Assembly: GCA_905221605.1 (NCBI GenBank)
Contig: CAJNDS010001002.1
Span: 1-64,000 of the forward strand
Source of the DNA: Symbiodinium natans
Lineage: Eukaryota > Sar > Dinophyceae > Suessiales > Symbiodiniaceae
DNA length: 64,000 nucleotides
Direction of reading: 5' to 3'
This document shows positions 1 to 12,945 of this stretch, one piece after another (the stretch's first letter is position 1; each line of letters begins with the position of its first letter). The translations under genes and the position numbers were made by a program. The notes under the pieces were generated by a model that made no database searches, was not told where the DNA came from, and worked only from the letters and a program-made list of their open reading frames with translations.

Positions 1-785
1 GAGTGGCATCCCCACAACGAGGGGGGTCCCTGCAAAATCCTTACATTTCCTATTTCTGCAGGGACGCACGTCCGTGGACCACTACGTATTGCATCCACAA
101 CGTCCCACAATACAGAAGTTCTCTATGCACATAGCCCTAATTCTTCGACGGCTCCCAGCTGTCCAAGACTTCGTGCTGGTATTTGCCAAGCACCTCTTCC
201 AGGAGGGCTTCTCCCGAACCCTCTTCTGTGGTGTTGGGTTTAGTTTAAGGGTTAGTATTTGGGATTTAGACCCTTAGGGTGTAGGCTTTAGATTTATGTA
301 GGGTACAAGCTTTAGGGTTAAACCCGGATGCTTGTCATCCGGCAAAGATTCTTTCCCACTCCCTCGTGGCTTAAGGTGAGTGAAATCTGCATAGAAGCTT
401 GCGTCCCTAATAATATCCTTAATGATATCTAAATCTATTAAAAATATTTTCCCTAAGAGTCTACCCAAACATAACGACCTCGCAACAAAATTTCATTCCC
501 CCCAATATCCATCGTTAGAAAAGAACGCAACGATTTCAATATCTAGGAATAAAATCGATCGATATATATCCCCATAAAAGGCTACGGGCTCGACCCCTAT
601 TTTCGCTCTGCGGCCGCCCTATCGGATGCCCCGCCTCCTCTTCCGGTCCATTTGGCTGCTTGTGAGGGCCTTGCAGGGGGATCCTGAAAATTCCGGGAAT
701 TTTAACGCTTATTGTCTAAAAATCCCGGGAATTTTGGGAATTCCCCGGAGTTGAAAATTGCCGGAATTTTAGGAATTGTCCGGAT
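1..785. other. No gene recognised; short inverted-repeat-rich sequence
   Basis: No open frame here resembles a protein I know. Positions 245-330 contain several degenerate TTTAGGG-like words. From about 686 to 775 the motif AATTCCGGGAATTTT and variants recur in both orientations, giving small palindromes just before the minisatellite array begins. Confidence 0.5.
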
Positions 786-2375
786 TGAGGTTTGGGCTTT
801 CCTTGGGCTGTCACGGCGTTGTCCGCTTGGTCCGCTTGGGTGAATTTGGGTTGTCACGGTGTTGTCCGCTTGGTCGGTTTTGGGTTGTCATGGCGTTGTC
901 CACTTAGTCCGCTTGGGCGGTTTTGGGCTGTCACGGTGTTGTCCACTTGGTCGGTTTTGGGCTGTCACGGTGTTGTCCGCTTGGGTGGTTTTGGGTTGTC
1001 ATGGTGCTGTCCGCTTGGTCGGTTTTGGGCTGTCATGGTGTTGTCCGTTTGGTCCGCTTGGGCGGTTTTGGGCTGTCAGGGTGTTGTCCGCTTGGTCGGT
1101 TTTCGGTTGTCACGGTGTTGTCCGTTTGGGTGGTTTTGGGCTGTCACGGTGTTGTCCGCTTGGTCGGTTTTGGGCTGTCACGGTGTTGTCCGCTTGGGTG
1201 GCTTTGGGTTGTCGTGGTGTTGTCCGCTTGGGAGGTTTTGGGTTGTCACGGTGCTGTCCGCTTGGTCGGTTTTGGGCCGTCATGGTGTTGTCCGTTTGTT
1301 TTGGGTTGTCACGGTGTTGTCTGTTTGATCGGATGTTCGTTGTCACGGTGTTGTCCGCTTGGGCGGTTTTGGGTTGTCACGGTGTTGTCTGCTTGGTCGT
1401 TTTTGGGTTGTTATGGTGTTGTCCGTTTGGTCTGCTTTGGTGGTTTTGGGTTGGCATGGTGTTGTCTGTTTGGTCGGTTTTGGGTTGTTGTAGTCTTGTC
1501 CGTTTGGTCCGCTTGGGTGGTATTGGGTTGTCATGGTGTTGTCCGCTTGGTCGGTTTTGGGCTGTCACGGTGTTGTCTGCTTGGGTGGTTTTGGGCTGTC
1601 ACGGTGCTGTCCGCTTGGTCGGTTTTGGGTTGTCACGGTGTTGTCCGCTTGGTCCGCTTAGGTGGTTTCGGGTTGTCACGGTATTGTCTGCTTGGTCGGT
1701 TTTTGGACTATCACAATTTGTTCGCCTGATCCGCTTGGGTGGTTTTGGGCTGTCACGGTGTTGTCCGCTTGGTTGGTTTTGGGCTGCCATAGTGTTGTCC
1801 GCTTGGTCCGCTTGGAAGGTTTTGGGTTGTCACGGTATTGTCCGCTTGATCGGTTTTGGGTTATCATAGTGTTGTCCGCTTGGTCCGCTTGGGTGGTTTT
1901 GGGTTGTCATGGTGTTATCTGTTTGGTCGGTTTTGGGCTGTCATAGTGTTGTCCGCTTGGTCCGTTTGGGTGGTTTTGGGTTGTCATGGTGTTGTCTGTT
2001 TGGTCGGTTTTGGGCTGTCATAGTGTTGTCCACTTGGTCCGCTTGGGTTGTCACGGTGGTGTCGGCTTGGGCGATTTTGGGTTGTCATGGTGTTATCCGC
2101 TTAATCTATATGGACGATTTTGGGTTGCCATGGTATTGTTTGTTTGGTCGGTTTTGGGCCGTCATAGTGTTGTCTGTTTGTTTTGGGTTGTCATGGTGTT
2201 GTCTGTTTGGTCGGATGTTCGTTGTCATGGTGTTGTCTGTTTGGGCGGTTTTGGGTTGTCACGGTGTTGTCTGCTTGGTCGGTTTTGGGTTGTTATGGTG
2301 TTGTTCGTTTGGTCCGCTTTGGTGGTTTTGGGTTGTCATGATATTGTCTGTTTGGTCAATTTTAGATTCATTTAG
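786..2375. repeat. 34-bp minisatellite array with higher-order structure
   Basis: About 1.6 kb of tandem copies of a roughly 34-bp G/T-rich unit, core GGCTGTCACGGTGTTGTCC, with occasional insertion of an extra CCGCTTGGTC-type block that lengthens a unit to about 43-44 bp. Because 34 is not a multiple of 3, the array reads as the same pseudo-protein in all three plus frames, so the long ORFs here are artefacts. A segment with distinctive variants (TTTGTTTTGGG followed by CGGATGTTCGTTG) at about 1290-1500 recurs at about 2170-2370, which implies higher-order duplication of a block of roughly 880 bp. Confidence 0.9.
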
Positions 2376-3179
2376 TTTTTCTTCTCGACTAAAATATGGT
2401 ATTATTGTAGTACCAGTCCGTCCTTTCACGTTTTTCAGGTGTGTTTGAGTTTCTCTAATGTTATAAATCCCGTTCTTAGATGTATATCTCGGGTTGGTAT
2501 GGTTGCCATAACGTCTTGATTTCTAGATAATTTTACGAATCCTCCCCTATCGTTGGCAAAATCCATCAAAATCTTGCCACCAATTATCTGGGAATCATTC
2601 TGATAGATTTTAGGATGTGAGGTTCAATTCTTTTCTATTTATTCTGATCTTTGATCCGTATTTTCCGTCCGCGTTTCTCGATATTCCCTAGCTTCTTTTA
2701 GAGATTGGCAGACGTATATATCGTCGATGGAATCGACAAGTCCCCTCTAGTCCATATTAATTTCAATTTTTTTGATAATAATGAATTTAATTATAAGAGA
2801 AATAGAAGCTTCGAAAGAAATACATTTTAGATGATTCATTTATCATTCATTCATCATAAATATCATAATATAAAATATAATAAATAAAGATATAAAGTAT
2901 ATAAATATAAATATATATATAAAATCTACGAGAAATTGAATTATTTTTCTTGCTAAGTTATATGTAGATCGGTTTAATGAATAAAAGAATTCTATGAATT
3001 TGAATTTGGGGATAATACTTAATAGGGTTCAAAAGTTCGATGAAAATATATTTCGAAAATAAAAACATCGAAATTAATTGAAAAATCCATGAATTCCGAT
3101 ATCAAACTAATTCCCTTTATGTAAATGAAGCTAATACATATTTTCTCAAAAGATTCGTCCTTATCCTGGCAACATACCC
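2376..3179. other. AT-rich stretch without a recognisable gene
   Basis: Base composition changes sharply from the G/T-rich minisatellite to AT-rich DNA, most strongly at 2740-3120 where TAAATA and ATATAT words dominate. All frames are broken by stops. I found no organellar gene or RNA gene in it. Confidence 0.5.
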
Positions 3180-3335
3180 GAAATTCCCGCCCCTCTCCTC
3201 TTTAAGGCCTTCCATTCGCTTAAGATTGGTAAAGGCCTGGGCCCTGATGGATTGTGTCTTGATTTCATACGACTCTTCTTTGGCGAGATTGGGGATGGGG
3301 ATGCAATCGTGGAATTAATCAGACATTTCGTATAA
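3180..3335 (+). pseudogene. LINE-type reverse transcriptase fragment
   Basis: The plus frame reads FKAFHSLKIGKGLGPDGLCL followed by DFIRLFFGEIGDGDAI and then a TAA stop. The GPDGL core preceded by a Lys-rich helix and followed by D-F-I-x-x-F-F is the conserved early reverse-transcriptase block of non-LTR (LINE) elements (consensus K-x-P-G-P-D-G). Only about 50 codons survive; the frame closes at 3333-3335 and no other RT block follows, so this is a dead remnant. It could also be a fragment of an RT-derived host sequence. The identification rests on this single motif. Confidence 0.55.
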
Positions 3336-3653
3336 CTGTTAGCTTCCGTCCCTAGCTTGGGGGAGAAACTTTTGTGGGCACTGATAAACGGGATGCTCGA
3401 GGACGGATCATCGCTTCCCCAATCATCGCTGCGAATATACGCTCAGGGCAGGTAATGGTTCATGACGAACTATATCAATTGCAGGTCTCATATCTTGAAT
3501 TCTCCAGGTAATCCATGCCCTTGTGCATTCTTACCGTTGTGTGGAATCTGTGATCATAATGGGACGAAGTTTTGTCAGCAGCCACTACCAGTGTCTGGTC
3601 CATGCGCACGTCAATGCATGCATCAAGATTCCACCAGCCTTGTGACAGAGGAA

Positions 3654-6600
3654 TTACGCTTCGCAACTCTGAAAAAAAGCTAAGCCTGCGACAACACCTG
3701 CGTTGAGAGACTCAACCAGCTCTGACATGGGCAATGCCACCTGTGCAAGGCAGTCAATCAGCGACCTGCTGAACCGATCACCTCCTTTCACATTGCAACC
3801 TACCGACTTGCCGACTTGCCTGCGCACAGCTGTGCAGAAGTTCTGCGCGTATGCCATCAGCCTCGTTGCCTGCATGTGACTCGTGTTCTTGTGCGGCTGT
3901 AGCACCCCCGAGTGCAGATGACTGACAGACATCTGATTGCATCCAATCATGCTGGAGCGAAACCAAGCTTTCATGGCGGCTACAGCGCAAAAGTATTGAT
4001 TGTAGCATGCGTTGAATTGGTCATTGGTCGGTGCAGGAGCTATGCTGCGTTAGTACCTGTGATGCGAGGTACATTTCGCTTGAATGGTGACCGAATGCCG
4101 TGCTTTGACTCTTTGGGATGGGTTTGGCTTGAGTTGTAGTTGCGGGTTGATGAGCCTAGGGTCCTACCGAGGATGCCCGTATCCCAGGTGCCTCTTAGTG
4201 TTCGACAGAGGCCCCTAAACCCTCATAACCTAGAAGAGGACACCAGCCCACCGCCCTCCGCAAGAGGCCGCAAAAAGATGGCAAATTGGCACTCGGAACG
4301 GAAATCGCAAAAGAGATGCCCGCAGTGGCAATGGTGCCGAGAGCTCGGATGCAGATTTTGGATTTTCAATATCTTTCGACCGCTACGGTCTTCCAAAGCA
4401 GCAACCATGACCACCCTTGAGCACCCTTTCAAACCACCAACTGGCTGTTGCCGGGGCTTCGCTCAGGACCACAAGTGAACCCGACGTGATCTAGGCCGAA
4501 TCCGATGGACATGCCACGTGCCAGTCACAATCTTCGGCCATGCGGATGTCTCCAGGCTCCGTAAAGAATGGCTAAACAACGCAGTGCGAGGGACGCTTCT
4601 TGATGCCCTATCATGTCTGACTGCAGCATACTGGCAGAGGGGACTACAAGCTTCATACCGGTTAGGAAAGCTGTACACCGCACAAGCTGTAGCATGTGCC
4701 ACGACATGCCATGACATGCTATGACATTACCACTCAAACGTGCCTACAACCAAGCAAAAGCCGCGTCGGTCAGACGAGAGCTGCGACCTGACATCTTACA
4801 GCATCTCAGTGCACATGGTAAGAGACCTGCATATCTTCTTGGCCACATGCACTTCTGACACAGGTTTTCCGCCGGCATGAGCAGCACATAGCAGCAGCTG
4901 ATGCCTCATCACAACTTTTCATGAAATCTCAGCACCACAGACTAGAAATGTGGCACAGGTCTCATGACCTAGGCCAAACTGCTTCCAGGCTAATTCGTGC
5001 AAATTTCGCAGGGCCAGGTCACCAGTGACCACCCTTCAAATTTCCCCCTTTACATCGCGAATACACTTGGGAATGCCTTGTGCCCATCTGCCTCATGCGC
5101 CGGCCGTGGGGGAGAAGATCTGACCCAAGGGAGCCTCGCGCCTTGAGCTCTAAGGACCCCCTAAGGCCCTAAGGTCTGTTTGCAGGCCATGGCACTCTCG
5201 CCCAGCTTAACTTCACACGACAAAGCAAATAGCTCCGCCGAGGCCCCAGGCCTTAGGCGCTGCGTGAGAAGAAAAACTCACCTCCTTTGTTCCCAGGCGG
5301 CCTGGTAGAGGACACCCCCTATGGACCTTCGTGAAGCCATGACCTTAAATGTTTCTGCGCCTTCGCATGAACAGAAGCTGCGGCACTGGGCCCTCTTCGC
5401 CTGCCAGCCCCTGAAACATTCAGAACATCCGGCTGACGTGCAACCTATTTTTGAAGGGGTTTCGTCCTGGGCGCGTGCGAGCTATATTTGTCACAGGATT
5501 CAATTTGGTCTGGGGCAGCCTGGGGGGGTCTGGGCCCTGGAGGCCCTGGACCTCGGGACCCCCTACCAACCTCAAACTGTGCCACCGAGGTCTAGGGGCT
5601 TAGGCGCCACCCCCCGCAATAAGGGCCGGCCTAAACCTTCAGTTTAGGATTTAGGGTTGAACACCTCTTCGAAACACACACCCTGGACCATCCTTTTCAA
5701 CAATACCCGCCATTGTACCCGAAATCCGAAATCTTTAAACCTCTTGGACAAAGACACCTCCCGCAAAACAGGCCTTTATTCAACGGAAATCATGGGTGCG
5801 TTGGCATGCACATTCATGCTGGCCCTGTCTCATAGCATGGGTGCACTTCTCGGTCACAAAAAACATCTGATCAGCGACATTTTAACTTCATTTCAGGCCT
5901 GTCACACAGCTCCACCAGCTGCTGGGTCGTGGCGTAGCTTCTGTAAGGCCTCTGACTCAATGCCCATGACAAAGATGCGGTGTTCTCAACATGGTAGGCA
6001 CACGTATGCAAAGAGCCAAGACTTCGACAGAGTCCATGCTACTGCCTGCAACATCTGTCGCTTCATGCCGTGTGCCGTGTAGCCGCTCGGTGTGCAACAA
6101 GTGCAACATGCCAACTCGACCTGGGAAGCTTCGAGGACCTTGTAGCAGAACGGATCCACACCTTATGAAAGAGTGTCACTTGAACCAACACTTCCTGCGA
6201 GTCCAGTGCATCCGGGTAGCATTCAGAACTGAAAACCACCCCGTCGAACTTCAAAGCAACAGCGCTGGTCAGCAAAAGACCTGTCACGCAAATACACGAG
6301 GATACATGCGACCTCCTGCTGGACACTGGACAGCGCCGAATTCATGGTCTACAACAGTGTCAATGGGGGACCCATGTTCTCCGGATGCTTGATCTTGTCA
6401 ACTGCAAGCAAGCACTTCGGCGCAGGCTCGAACCTGGACTGGGCAGCCCAGCGCCGGTGGTTTGAACTGTTTGAACTCTTCCCTTAAAGGCCTTAGGATG
6501 CTCGAGCATGCCTTAGGATGCCTTAGGATGCCTTAGGATGCCTGGGGCACGGCTGGTCTGTGGCTTGAGGCTGCTTGATTTGTCCTGCACTCACACGGCA

Positions 6601-7455
6601 GCGTTTAAAGCCACACGACGACACCACATGGTGATAAGTGAGATTCCTACATTTTCTCTGCTGCATATCTGTGGTCCTATAACCAAATCATCGTCATCCA
6701 AGCTCTGCGAAAGCGCCTCACATGGAAGAAAACAAGCATCATGATCAAGTTTGATTCAGCACGCCAGCCTACCTGCCTTTGGACCGAAAAGCACGTGCTG
6801 CCTGCTTCTGATGAATTTAGAACTGTGAGGCATGTCTCCAGCAACCACCGCTTCAAACTTCTGACCATATTTACGTAGGCGCTGAGTTCCTTGCAGGACG
6901 GCCTTTGGGGTTCGAACAACTTTATCCTGATGCACGTGCACTCAAGCTCATCCACGACTTGGGAGCAGTAAGCAAATGTTGCAGTCCCGGTCTGAGACTG
7001 AGGCTGCGTTGTACAAGCTGGCTGCTTCTCGCGCCTCAGGAGTAAAGACCTTCGAGCGGCGGTGTGACACTTCTGCTGTTCAGAATGCCACGCAATATCA
7101 CGTGGGGATTTCACAGCGGATGAAACGGCGCCTTGTCAAACTTGAAGTGCTCTCCAATAGACTTCACAACCTGACGCCCGCGCACCTTTCATTTGAACTG
7201 CCGATTTCGGGAAGTCGCGCAAACCGTAAAATCGACATGTTTCGAGAACTTAGGTCTGCTGCTACGCATTGCCCTTTGGGCATGCGGGCGCGTCTGCGCC
7301 CAACGCGGAGTCTGAAGAGCTCCTTCCAATCACGCCAGAAGTATCCACAATCACAAGCGGGAACATGCATTGAATAGTCATTGAATGCATTGTTCATGCC
7401 AAGCCCCGCCTTGATTGCCGGGTTCCGGATAGACAGGATATCGTAGACTCCCGAC
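3654..7455 (-). CDS. SpoU/TrmH-type RNA 2'-O-methyltransferase, multi-exon
   Basis: Three minus-strand exons carry the SPOUT signature. Exon 6264-6199 encodes AVALKFDGVVFSSECYPDAL, matching the segment after motif 1 (usually RTAxAFGxDGV). Exon 3869-3820 encodes motif 2, GNEADGIRAELLHSCAQ (family G-x-E-x-x-G-L). Exon 3740-3654 encodes motif 3, VALPMSELVESLNAGVVAG, then LAFFQSCEA and a stop (family I-P-M-x-G-x-x-E-S-L-N-V-S-V-A-A-G). The last two join in frame at GCGCAG|GCAAGT (a GC donor) and CAG|GTGG. In the family, SAM binds in the trefoil knot formed by motifs 2 and 3, and the enzyme methylates ribose 2'-OH in rRNA or tRNA. A possible motif-1 exon (YDILSIRNP) lies near 7455-7425. The exons between 6199 and 3869 and the true start are unresolved. 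Substrate and compartment cannot be told. Confidence 0.72.
6765..6965 (-). other. Coding-like segment, unassigned (possible exon)
   Basis: One minus frame reads TPKAVLQGTQRLRKYGQKFE followed by AVVAGDMPHSSKFI, with residue usage typical of folded protein. It lies inside the span of the methyltransferase gene, but its position in the transcript does not fit neatly between motif 1 and the segment after it. It may be an exon of another transcript or a chance frame. I do not recognise the sequence. Confidence 0.25.
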
Positions 7456-8297
7456 ATCAGGAAGCCAGTTCAATGGTTAGTTAAGTGAGTACATTGAGTA
7501 CGTGCTCATGGCAGTATGGCAGCCGTTGGAATTCTGCGAAGTGCCAGTAGTGTTTATGAGTCTTTCAGCATCACAGGTTACGCCAGGATGCCAGTTGATC
7601 AGTGGCTGAATAGCTGAAGCTGAAGTTGGAAGATGCAGGCAACAGCTGGCAGGGCTTGATAAGCCACATGCACATGATGACAACCTGTGACAAATGTGAC
7701 AAGAAAGAACTGCTTTCATAACCTCAAGGTGTGAGGTCGGCTGTGAGGCGTAAGCTGCCGGTCATAGACCATAGCTACCAGTGTAGGCAGTTGACTCCGA
7801 CAACTTGCCCACAACGCAGAAACTGAATTTGGGCCCTGGCTTGGCTTATACATCTAAGAACTCATCTAGTTTTGTGTCAGCGGGTCGGCATGGTTGTGCT
7901 TGCTAGATTGCATTGTACGGCCATGATACTGAAATTCCATGTTGTGCAAATTTGCGGCACAACTGGGCTGCATGGCAACTGCCAGTTGCTGTATCTTTCT
8001 CTGGCTGCTCAGCCTTCTCAGATGAGGCTGGAGCACCACTCAGCGCATCCTCGCACCTGATGTTCCAGGACAAGACAGTCATGACGGATGGCGGCAGCCA
8101 ATGCAGAATTTAGTTCGGCGCCAGTCTTCGGAATGTGGCTTTTGCAAGCTTCCAAGCTCTGTCCTCAAGCCAAGACACTCGACTCTGTCAGAAAGCTTCT
8201 CTGATGCATTTGCGCAATTGTACGATTGCGTTTTTAAAACTTCAAAACTTGTGAGAACTGTTTCTGCAACCAAGTCACAGCCATAGCTTCTGTGGCT

Positions 8298-11200
8298 CTA
8301 CTTCTTGCGGTCACGGTCACGGCTTCGGGAACGTTCGCGTTTGCGTTCCTCAAGCAGCATGGAGATTCACACAGTTCTCCTGAAACAGCCATGGTCCCGC
8401 CAGTGCACATCTCACAGGAAGGTGCCTTCTCCTTGTCTTTCTTCTTGTCCTTATCCTTCTCTCGCTCCCGCTCCTTGTCCTTGTCCTTGTCCTTCTCCTT
8501 CTCCTTTTCCTTGTCTCTTCCTTTTCTGTCCTTCTTGTCATCATCTTCCTGCGCACACCGCAAGCTGCGCCCAGTGCTTAAGTACGGGCAGAGAGTTTTG
8601 GGGACCCTCTTGTTTCTTGTTTTGCATTTTGCGCCGTTTTTTTTTTTTTTTTGGGGGGGGGGGGGGGGACAGGGGAGAGTGGGGGTTACGGTTTGGGTTT
8701 AGGGTTAGGACACCACGGGTGCTTCCTGCCATGTCTAAGTTCTGTCGGAGACGAACTTTTCAAGAACCAATTCTTCGAGACATGCTTCTTGGGACATGAC
8801 GAAATTTAAGCTTTTGCGCTTTTTAGTTGGCGAGGTTTTCAGGGGCTCTGGCCACTGGATGCACTTGTAGCGTGGACGCTTTCATCGTGGGTGCCCTGGC
8901 CAAAGGGGGCACTGAAAGCATGGACGCTCGTGTCGTGCGGGCACGAATGCTCTGGCCAATGGATGCACTGGTAGCATGTCACTGTCAACCCACCCACCCA
9001 CCCACCCAACCCCCCATCCCCTTCTGCAAGCGTTTCGTCATGAATCGCTCTTGCGTTTCAACCTTAAACAAGGAGCCGCAGGAGGAGGCAAGAACCAAAA
9101 TAAAGGAGCAACGAAACATGTCCTCCTTGAGTACTGTAGCTATTCACTCCTTTGAGCAATTTTTGTGCGCGGCGGCTCTGTGCATGCGCACATATGACGC
9201 AGTCGGCGCAGGCTGAAAAGTCTTTTCTGATTCACGCTCATCAACCTGTTCTTGAGACTTCGAGAAATCCAGTAGGGCAAACAGCTGAAAGTCACGCGAT
9301 GTGAATCACATGTCCGGGCAAATTGGCAAAGCGCTGAGTCTCAGTGTGAGAAAAACGAGAACAGACGTTGTCGCGGTGCTCATGTTGAGTTCATCGCTTG
9401 GGTATCTCGAATACTGTAAATGGTAAAAGGAAAACCGTAGGATATGCCACTAAGGACACAACAGTAGGTGTTGCCGATTGTTTTTCATGTTTTTCATGGC
9501 ACAGCTTTCATGCCAGGAATGCTAGTACGATCCTCTGAACAGGTCCTTGGCACAGGCATAGGAAAATATGAGGCACATGTGTTGCACAGTTGTGGCTGCA
9601 ATGACAACTTTCATGTACAGAAGTCCAGACTACAAACGTCCAGCACTGTGTTATGCACTTCAAAAGCTATTCTAGTTCTCATCGTGCATGTAGCTGGATC
9701 GAATGGCAGCCCAATTGCTCCGTTTTGGAGTTCCGCCGCGTCCTTATCTTTTTCCTTCTCCTTCTTCTTGTCTGCTTTCTCCTCCTTCTCTTTTTCCTTC
9801 AGCTTTTCGGTCGTCTCCGCGAGCCTCCTGAGAACACGACCCACGAAGTGCATAGCAGTATGTGACTTATGTGGAAGTAAATTAGAATTGTGACTGCTTC
9901 CCAAACTGTTTCTGGTCCTCTGCTTCTTCTTCGAAGGCTTGCCTTTGCCACGCTCGCTACAACTCAGTCACTTCCCACTTCTCACACACGGCTTCAGGCT
10001 TGGCCTTGGCGGCCAGGTCCGCGTCCACCACCAAGCCGGCGAGGGAGCCAGCCCTCCACCGTGCGACCACGCTCCACGTCCACCATGACGCGCCGACCTG
10101 CACCAAGCCCTCTGCCTCTGTCCTTGACAAGGATCCTGTTCCTAACTGCTCTGTGCCTTGTTCAAGAGCAGCTTATCTCTATGGGCGCATGCTGCTGCTT
10201 CGACTGCCCCGTATCTTGTACCGAGCCACCGTCAATCTTCTTGCCATCTCCCTGCTTGTAGGCATTCTTCAGGTCACGCTCATGTTCGAACTCGATGAAT
10301 GCGTATCCTTCTCATCATAAACTTTGGCAACTGGAGACATGGTTCAAGGAATGCAGCTCTGAAGTATGCACTGGAGCTGGGCCTCGTGGCTTGCCTTTTT
10401 GATCGTAGACCATGCGAACCTGCCAAAGCGGTCAGGTCGAAGTTTCGAGACTTTTCCCGAAAACCCCTCCGCATGGGCTTGGGTTCTTGTTTATCAAAAC
10501 GACAGATCCGTGGGGCAGGGGGATGACGCGCATGCGAAAGAGATCGGGCAGATGGCTGGTCGACGGGCAGGGCAGGTGGTGCACGGGGGAGAGGGACGCG
10601 AACCAGTCGAGGCGAGCGAAATCGGGTGCATGGCCAGTCAACGGTGGGGCATGAAGAAGGGTGACAGTGGAATACAGGCCGACGTCAGGGCCAGCGACAG
10701 CACTACATGCAGTTAAGAATCCGCAGATGCCTCAGGCCGTAGGTGTACCACCTCCTACCCCTACACCTCCTTTCCCTCTGCTTCTTCACCCTGTGTGAAG
10801 CAAGCCTGCCTACTCCCGCCCCCCCCCCACTCCTCCACGGCTGCCCTTTCCTCCCCCAACCATCTCCATTCCCTACCCCCTCAAAGCCTTCAACTGTAGC
10901 TTTCCTGGAAAAGGGGACCTTGCCTCGCCGCTGCTGTTGCTACGACCGCGGGCGTAACGGCGTAGCGTTACAATATGACTCTGGAATACTCTGGACCTGG
11001 ATTGGCACCCCAGAGAAGAACATCAGAGTATTCTGGCCTCAGGCCGAAGGGTCCATCTTGGGACGCTGCTTGTTTGGACAATGTGTCAAGATGGTACCAT
11101 GGTCATGGTAAGGCTTCCGGGTTGACCTTGCTTTGCTTGGTCTGCTACAACAGCCAGCCGCTTATCGCACCTTCTTGATGCTTCCAAAGACTTCGAACTC

Positions 11201-11650
11201 ACGCTTCAGCTTCTTTTCTGTCGTGTCGTAGCCTTGGCTAGGCCCACTTGGTCATGCCAACATGTCCGACAAGTATTGGTCTGAGGACAGGACTTATACG
11301 GCCAACGAATAGAGTCTTGAAGGGATCACCGCTTGCATTGGGGTCCTCCATTGCCAGCGTTCATGTTAAGGGAGGAGGGCAAGGCAGATGATGGGAGACC
11401 TTGTGGGGATCATAGACGTCGATGACCTTCTTCTGCACGGCTTTGTGAGCCTGAACCTGCTCCAAACATACTAACATAGCTGCATATAGCTACGGTATGA
11501 AATTCCACCGTCATCTTGGCTACTTCAGCTGTTCGCCATGGAGAGGGACGCCTTCTCTCGATGTCTCCTGGCTTTGCGCTCCAAAGGAGACTCCCATGGT
11601 TCCCTTGGCGGTGGTGGATCCTGAAATCGGCAAAATCAGCTTTCTTCACT
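8298..11650 (-). CDS. SNRNP70: U1 small nuclear ribonucleoprotein 70 kDa (U1-70K), multi-exon
   Basis: Exons read from the minus strand. ~11460-11400 ends VIDVYDPHK. 11345-11294 has RNP2, KTLFVGRI. 11232-11171 is [20 protein letters not shown]. 10419-10383 is [12 protein letters not shown]. 10307-10230 has RNP1, [17 protein letters not shown], then KQGDGKKID. 10097-10005 is [17 protein letters not shown], then LPRRLGGG. 9956-9918 is [12 protein letters not shown]. 9827-9743 and 8548-8426 are K/E/D-rich. 8348-8298 ends [12 protein letters not shown]-stop. This is the U1-70K order: N-terminal helix, RRM that binds U1 stem-loop I, the VDVERGRTV...GWRPRRLGGG segment, then a charged RS/KD tail. 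Junction phases agree throughout except 10005/9956, where a small exon is probably missing. Donors are GT, GC and GA. N-terminal exons lie near 11650-11560 but are not resolved. The protein acts in the nucleus in 5' splice-site recognition. Confidence 0.9.
8637..8668. repeat. Homopolymer junction T(16)G(16)
   Basis: A run of T passes directly into a run of G, followed by a degenerate TTTAGGG-like stretch at 8688-8708. It lies in the intron between the two K/D-rich exons of the U1-70K gene. On the gene's strand it reads as C-run then A-run. Confidence 0.8.
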
Positions 11651-11937
11651 TGAGTTGCAAGACGGGCCCTCGTCGCCATGCTGACTGCATTCCATCATGA
11701 ATGGTAATTACTGTAAACAGTCGGAGCTGCCTGTCTCGCAGACGTGAAAGACTTGAATGTCTGATTGCTGACAAGGCTCTGTTGAGAAGAACTCAACATA
11801 CCTTTGTTGAGATGCAAGGTACAAGTAACTTTTAATTGCAGCTTAGCAACAACAGGCCGACTCAACATCAGACAACCAAGACTTGCTGCCAAGACTTGCT
11901 GGTCACAGGGCACTTCGGCAAGAGGAAACAGCACGAG

Positions 11938-11975
11938 ACGACGACAACGACGATGACGACGCCGGCCACAACAAC

Positions 11976-12014
<39 letters not shown>

Positions 12015-12140
12015 AAATCATAACAACAACACCGACAACGACAACCACGACCACAACCACGACGATGACGACGACGACAACGACAACCACCACCACCACC
12101 ACCACAACAACGACGACGACGACAACAACGACGACAAAGA
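11938..12140. repeat. CAG/GAC/AAC triplet-repeat tract
   Basis: A (CAG)n core at about 11976-12010 is flanked by mixed GAC, AAC and CAC triplets. Both strands stay open (Q/D/N/H-rich on plus, V-rich on minus), which makes long but meaningless ORFs. It sits in the interval upstream of the U1-70K gene. Confidence 0.85.
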
Positions 12141-12900
12141 AGAAACTAGCTGACGTCTGAGAACAAGGCCTGCATGCTGTGAGAGCACAATAACTTATTT
12201 GATGCCTGCTACGAGTACTTGGAACTTGGGGCATTACCAGCCTGCGCAGACACATTCACAGCATGAGGTTGCGAGGCATGGTGCTCTGCACAGCCGGAGA
12301 TTTTGATCAAGGGCTTCACCACGCATGGGGGCAGATGCTGCGGCGGGGGCCTTGCAGAGTTCGTTCGTAAGAAACAAGTGCGTCCCTTTCACCGTTTTTG
12401 CCCATTTCTTTGCTATGCAAATCGCGCCTGGGAGTAAAGAGTGCCAAAATGTGCGCTGGCAGTCCCTGGGCAGACATCCCCAAAACTCGAAGCCTGCCGG
12501 GCACCAGGACTACGTTAGGATTCTGGGCAAATGCTGCGCGAAAGCTGCACGAAAGCAAGAACCAGGCCTGCGGCTCCGTCCAGTGCCAAGCTAGTGTTGT
12601 TCAATGTGCAAGGTCTACCGATGGCTCTTTGTCTATGCCTCTTTTTATATGCCGCACTAACAACACTCGCAATGCTGTGTCAAAGCATGCTTGAGATACA
12701 GTTTGCGGCACAACAAGCTCTCGGAACAAGCGCTTGACTGAAGCTGATTGACGTAAGGTGTCTTTCACGAGCTGTCTTACTCATGCACCCGTTACGTGCA
12801 CACTCGCAGCGAAACCTTGTGACCACTCTTGGTGAGTTTGCGCTAGCCGCCAGCAACCACTGCAGGAAAATTGGTGCATGGCACAGTCATTAGCTTGTCC
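12141..12900. other. Intergenic or intronic, nothing recognised
   Basis: Short open frames occur on both strands, but none carries a motif I recognise and no pair joins through plausible splice sites. Confidence 0.4.
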
Positions 12901-12945
12901 CCAGCCATGTCCAGCCTCAGTCGTCAAAGTGTGGCTGTGGCTGGA

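Noticed and set aside
792-2448. Long plus-strand ORFs (up to 336 codons) and minus-strand Thr/Asn/Pro-rich ORFs
   Set aside because: They are translations of the 34-bp minisatellite; all frames give the same peptide pattern.
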